DNA of 22,538 bases from Clostridia bacterium (GTDB taxonomy: Bacteria; Bacillota; Clostridia; Oscillospirales; CAG-272): positions 1 through 22,538 of the forward strand of contig JAFTMF010000139.1 of NCBI GenBank assembly GCA_017452565.1. Reading direction: 5' to 3'. Made by a program: the position numbers and the translations under genes. Shown here one piece after another: positions 19,890-22,538 of the stretch (position 1 is the stretch's first letter; every line of letters begins with the position of its first letter). The notes beneath the pieces are model-generated. The model was not told the origin of the DNA. It did no database searches and was given only the letters and a program-made list of their open reading frames with translations.

Positions 19890-22346
19890 ATGAAAAAAAC
19901 CATTACACTCCTATTGACCGGAGTCCTCCTCCTATCATCCCTCTTCAGCTGTCAATCGGACAAAAACACCACCACCACTACCGGCACTACCGCCAATCCC
20001 GTAACGTCCACCCCCAGCGGCGCTACAAACGATCTGGATCTATCGCCTGTAGAAGAGGTTTCCTATTTCAGAAACCCCGTTCTCAGCTCTAAGAAGGTAG
20101 GCGACGGTCTGGGCGACCCCTTCGTGATGCGTTACAACGGCAGGTTCTATCTGTACGTTACCGGCACCGGTATCAAATGCTGGTCCTCTGACGATCTCGT
20201 CAACTGGAAGTACGAGGGTCTTTCCAGCCGCAGCCCCGTAACCGAAATTGCCTATGCACCGGAAGTCTACTATTATAATGGATACTTCTATATGTACACT
20301 TCCCCTGCCGGCAACGGACATTACGTGCTTCGCAGTGATTCTCCCACAGGTCCTTTTGAGCCCATCACCGAGAATTTGGGTATGGTCATCGATGGTTCCG
20401 TTTTCATCGACAACAACGGCAAATGGTTCTTCTATACTGCCGGCGGTAATGCCATCGAATCCTATCTGATGGACAGCCCCAGCAGCTTCAAATTCTCAGG
20501 CCCGATGAACGTCACTTCTATGAACGGCTGGACTGAAGGTCCTATGCTGGTTTATCACGACGGTTACTACTATATGACTTATACCGGTAACCATTATCTC
20601 AGCAGAACCTACCGTATCAACTACGTCAGCTCCTCCCGCTCTCCTACCTCTTTGGCTGAGCCCGAAAACAATCCCGTGCTGATCAGCACCGATGATTCTA
20701 TCCATAACATCGGCCACAGCTCTACTGTCAAGGGTCCCGACCTGGATAGCTATTACATCGTCTACCACTCCACCAGCGACAACGGAATGAACCGTGACGT
20801 GAATATTGACCGTATCGTCTTCAACGGCACTCGGATGGACATTATGGGTCCCAACACCTCCAAGCAGCAGGTGCCCGATATGCCCGACATCTACGCTCAT
20901 TTCAGCACCGACGAATCGCTGGACGGTTGGAGCCTGAACGGTTCGATGGCATCTTCCGGCGGATTCGGTCTGAGCGCAGGCAGCACCCTGATCTCCAATG
21001 AAGGCTTCAAGGGCAATTTCACCGCAGAGTACAACGTTACCAAAATCCCCAACGGCGGCAAGGCAGGCGCGATCTTCAGCTATACCGATGACAAGAACTT
21101 CGGCTCTTGCGTATTTGATCCCGCAACCCAGAAGGTGATCGTTACCATCACCGAAAACGGAAAGTCTACCGTCACCGAAATGAAGATGGTACAGTCCTTC
21201 AAGGAAGATGTGAAGTTCGATTGTCTCCAGTCTATGCAGATCGAGAAGAAGGATAATGTTTATACCTTCTATATGAACGACCGTGAGCTGGGTCAGCTGG
21301 AATCCACCCTGCCCTCCGGCGCTATCGGTTACATTGCTGAAGGCGCAGACGCTAACTTCGGCTTTATCGGCGGCACCGGCGCAGTAGGCGGTCAGGGCAG
21401 CGCGAATCAGTACAAGACCGTATCCAAGAAGAACGGTCTGATCCCTGCTACCTCCTACACCACCGGCTCCTTCCCCACCGTTGTGAAGAGCAAAATCAAC
21501 GCCGTAGTTGCAGAAGAAGGCAACGTACTGAACTACCGTGTATACGCCGCACAGAACGGCAAGTACGATCTGGCAGCGAAGTATTTCACCGGCGACGGCG
21601 CTCCCGATGCCAAGATGGAAGTGTACGTAGACGGTCAGAAGGTGACCGACGTAGCACTGGCAGGCTGTGAGAAATATGCAACTGCAATCTCCCGTGAAAT
21701 TCCTCTCACTCAGGGTGAGCATACCGTATCTTTCAAGCTGGTCTCCGGTTCCGCATCATTCGTCTCCTTTACCTTGCAGCAGAACGTTGCAGTGAAATCA
21801 TTGGAATGGGATTACTCCAAGAGCACCGATAACAGCGCTTATTCTGACGGTGCGTTCATTGTGAAGAATGGCGTGCTGACACTCAACGGCTCCTATCCCA
21901 GCGGCAAGCGTCTGTATGGCGAAGACAATTGGGGTGACTATACGGTTGAAGTAGAAGTCAGCCCCGTAAACAAGATTAACTGCGGTCTGATGGTACGTGC
22001 TACCAATCCCGGTACTCCCTGCTTCTGGGATAAAGAACCCACAGCAATGGAATCGGAAGCCGGCGCCGATTGGGTACAGGGCTACTACGTAGGTCTGACC
22101 TCGACCGGTGTAACGCTGGGCAAACAGAATTACGGTTACAAAGCCCTCAAGAGTGCGAAGCTGACCGTACAGACCGGCAAAACCTACACGTTGAAGGTAG
22201 TTTGCGAAGGCGCTAACATTAAGGTTTACGTAGACGATCAGTTGTATATCGACTACACCGATACCGCCCCCTATCTCCAGGGTAGAATCGGCGTTCGAAC
22301 CTATCAATGCCAGACTTCCTTCGATAATCTCAAGGTTTACAAATAA
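19890..22346 (+). CDS. Glycoside hydrolase family 43 lipoprotein with accessory domains
   Basis: An 818-residue surface lipoprotein (lipobox LFSC, Cys21, then a Thr-rich linker). The GH43 five-bladed propeller (about 58-325) has the catalytic set: base Asp76 in GDPFV, pKa-modulating Asp168 in VIDGS, acid Glu216 in WTEGP, and His276 in IGHSS, which coordinates the central ion in relatives. Three beta-rich modules follow: a jelly-roll at about 335-495, a CBM6/35-like domain at about 515-632 and a LamG/DUF1080-like domain at about 636-818. GH43 enzymes act mostly on arabinan, arabinoxylan or xylan as arabinofuranosidases, arabinanases or xylosidases; which one applies here cannot be told. The gene is transcribed alone, divergent from the propeller/CotH operon, and ends at a strong terminator. 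The last module is related to the small lipoprotein across the promoter region. Confidence 0.93.
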   Translation: MKKTITLLLTGVLLLSSLFSCQSDKNTTTTTGTTANPVTSTPSGATNDLDLSPVEEVSYFRNPVLSSKKVGDGLGDPFVMRYNGRFYLYVTGTGIKCWSSDDLVNWKYEGLSSRSPVTEIAYAPEVYYYNGYFYMYTSPAGNGHYVLRSDSPTGPFEPITENLGMVIDGSVFIDNNGKWFFYTAGGNAIESYLMDSPSSFKFSGPMNVTSMNGWTEGPMLVYHDGYYYMTYTGNHYLSRTYRINYVSSSRSPTSLAEPENNPVLISTDDSIHNIGHSSTVKGPDLDSYYIVYHSTSDNGMNRDVNIDRIVFNGTRMDIMGPNTSKQQVPDMPDIYAHFSTDESLDGWSLNGSMASSGGFGLSAGSTLISNEGFKGNFTAEYNVTKIPNGGKAGAIFSYTDDKNFGSCVFDPATQKVIVTITENGKSTVTEMKMVQSFKEDVKFDCLQSMQIEKKDNVYTFYMNDRELGQLESTLPSGAIGYIAEGADANFGFIGGTGAVGGQGSANQYKTVSKKNGLIPATSYTTGSFPTVVKSKINAVVAEEGNVLNYRVYAAQNGKYDLAAKYFTGDGAPDAKMEVYVDGQKVTDVALAGCEKYATAISREIPLTQGEHTVSFKLVSGSASFVSFTLQQNVAVKSLEWDYSKSTDNSAYSDGAFIVKNGVLTLNGSYPSGKRLYGEDNWGDYTVEVEVSPVNKINCGLMVRATNPGTPCFWDKEPTAMESEAGADWVQGYYVGLTSTGVTLGKQNYGYKALKSAKLTVQTGKTYTLKVVCEGANIKVYVDDQLYIDYTDTAPYLQGRIGVRTYQCQTSFDNLKVYK

Positions 22347-22379
22347 TCTCCCAATCTTCCCTGCAATCTAAAACAAACT

Positions 22380-22423
22380 TGGCAACCGTTGACTGAATCA
22401 ACGGTTGCCATTTGTTAATTTTT
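22380..22423 (+). terminator. Intrinsic terminator after the GH43 gene
   Basis: TGGCAACCGTTGA and TCAACGGTTGCCA form a perfect 13-bp stem with a 5-base loop (22380-22410), followed by TTTGTTAATTTTT. AACAAA upstream can pair with TTTGTT to extend the stem. It lies 33 bases after the stop codon. Confidence 0.93.
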
Positions 22424-22475
22424 CATATTTATGCAGAATTCAAACACTTTTTTTGTTGCAATTTTCCAAAAAGTA

Positions 22476-22504
22476 TTGCAATTATCGTAGAAATATGGTA
22501 GAAT
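22476..22504 (+). promoter_or_regulatory. Promoter of the gene at the right edge
   Basis: TTGCAA (22476-22481) and TAGAAT (22499-22504) with a 17-base spacer. The -35 lies in the second of two TTGCAATT copies (22456-22463 and 22476-22483) spaced 20 bases apart, about two helical turns, so this may also be a binding site for a dimeric regulator. Confidence 0.7.
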
Positions 22505-22531
22505 GGTTTCACTAATGAATAGGAGGCAATT

Positions 22532-22538
22532 ATGGAAA
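22532..22538 (+). CDS. Start of a truncated gene at the window edge
   Basis: ATGGAAA begins 5 bases after a perfect AGGAGG (22521-22526) and 28 bases after a likely -10 element. Only Met-Glu and one base of the third codon are visible, so no product can be assigned. Promoter, ribosome binding site and spacing make a real gene start very likely. Confidence 0.75.

Noticed and set aside
20496..21722. Long minus-strand open frame (408 codons) opposite the GH43 gene
   Set aside because: It lies wholly antisense to a well-supported glycosidase, has no ribosome binding site or family motif, and is explained by the codon bias of the plus-strand gene.
1..22538. CRISPR arrays, tRNA and rRNA genes
   Set aside because: No regularly spaced repeats and no cloverleaf or rRNA signature sequences were seen on either strand.

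Overview
The window looks like a chromosomal segment of an endospore-forming Clostridia-type Firmicute. It carries a complete eight-gene spoIIIA operon. Shine-Dalgarno sequences are strong (AGGAGG or AAAGGAG), and several promoters match or nearly match the housekeeping consensus TTGACA-17-TATAAT. Intrinsic terminators are clear. Three lipoproteins and a membrane-anchored CotH-like protein point to a Gram-positive that handles polysaccharide at its surface, as many gut species do. The species cannot be named from the sequence. Almost everything is on the minus strand. The exceptions are an IS fragment at the left edge, a GH43 enzyme at the right end and the start of one further gene.

Layout by position. 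(1) 1-149: 3' end of an IS3-family insertion sequence (transposase C-terminus and probable right end). (2) 177-6113: a minus-strand cluster read from right to left as a family 2 glycosyltransferase, a large FtsX/MacB-type ABC permease, its ATPase, and three tandem paralogous two-helix membrane proteins that resemble the bacterial PH (bPH2/YdbS-like) family. Two of the three share about 180 bp of nearly identical 3' sequence. (3) 6137-8597: guaB (IMP dehydrogenase) with a perfect-consensus promoter, a palindrome at its start site and a terminator, then a Gph-like HAD phosphatase with its own promoter. (4) 8613-13485: spoIIIAA-AH, encoding the SpoIIIA-SpoIIQ channel made by the mother cell during engulfment. 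A strong UUCG-loop terminator separates it from the genes upstream. (5) 13612-22346: a glycan locus. On the minus strand are a small lipoprotein, a hairpin, a leaderless Asp-box beta-propeller protein, a lipoprotein paralogue of it, and a secreted, C-terminally anchored CotH-kinase-like protein. Divergent from these on the plus strand is an 818-residue GH43 lipoprotein. (6) 22476-22538: promoter, ribosome binding site and first codons of a further plus-strand gene.

The most interesting part is region 5. The two propeller proteins lack sialidase hallmarks. They keep two glutamates 72-73 residues apart in LWEPF and YE contexts, which fits GH93 exo-arabinanases as I remember them. Together with GH43 they suggest a cell-surface arabinan- or arabinoxylan-degrading locus in which a CotH-type kinase is co-transcribed with glycosidases. 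Region 2 is a second unusual unit: an ABC exporter-like complex translationally linked to three small PH-like membrane proteins.
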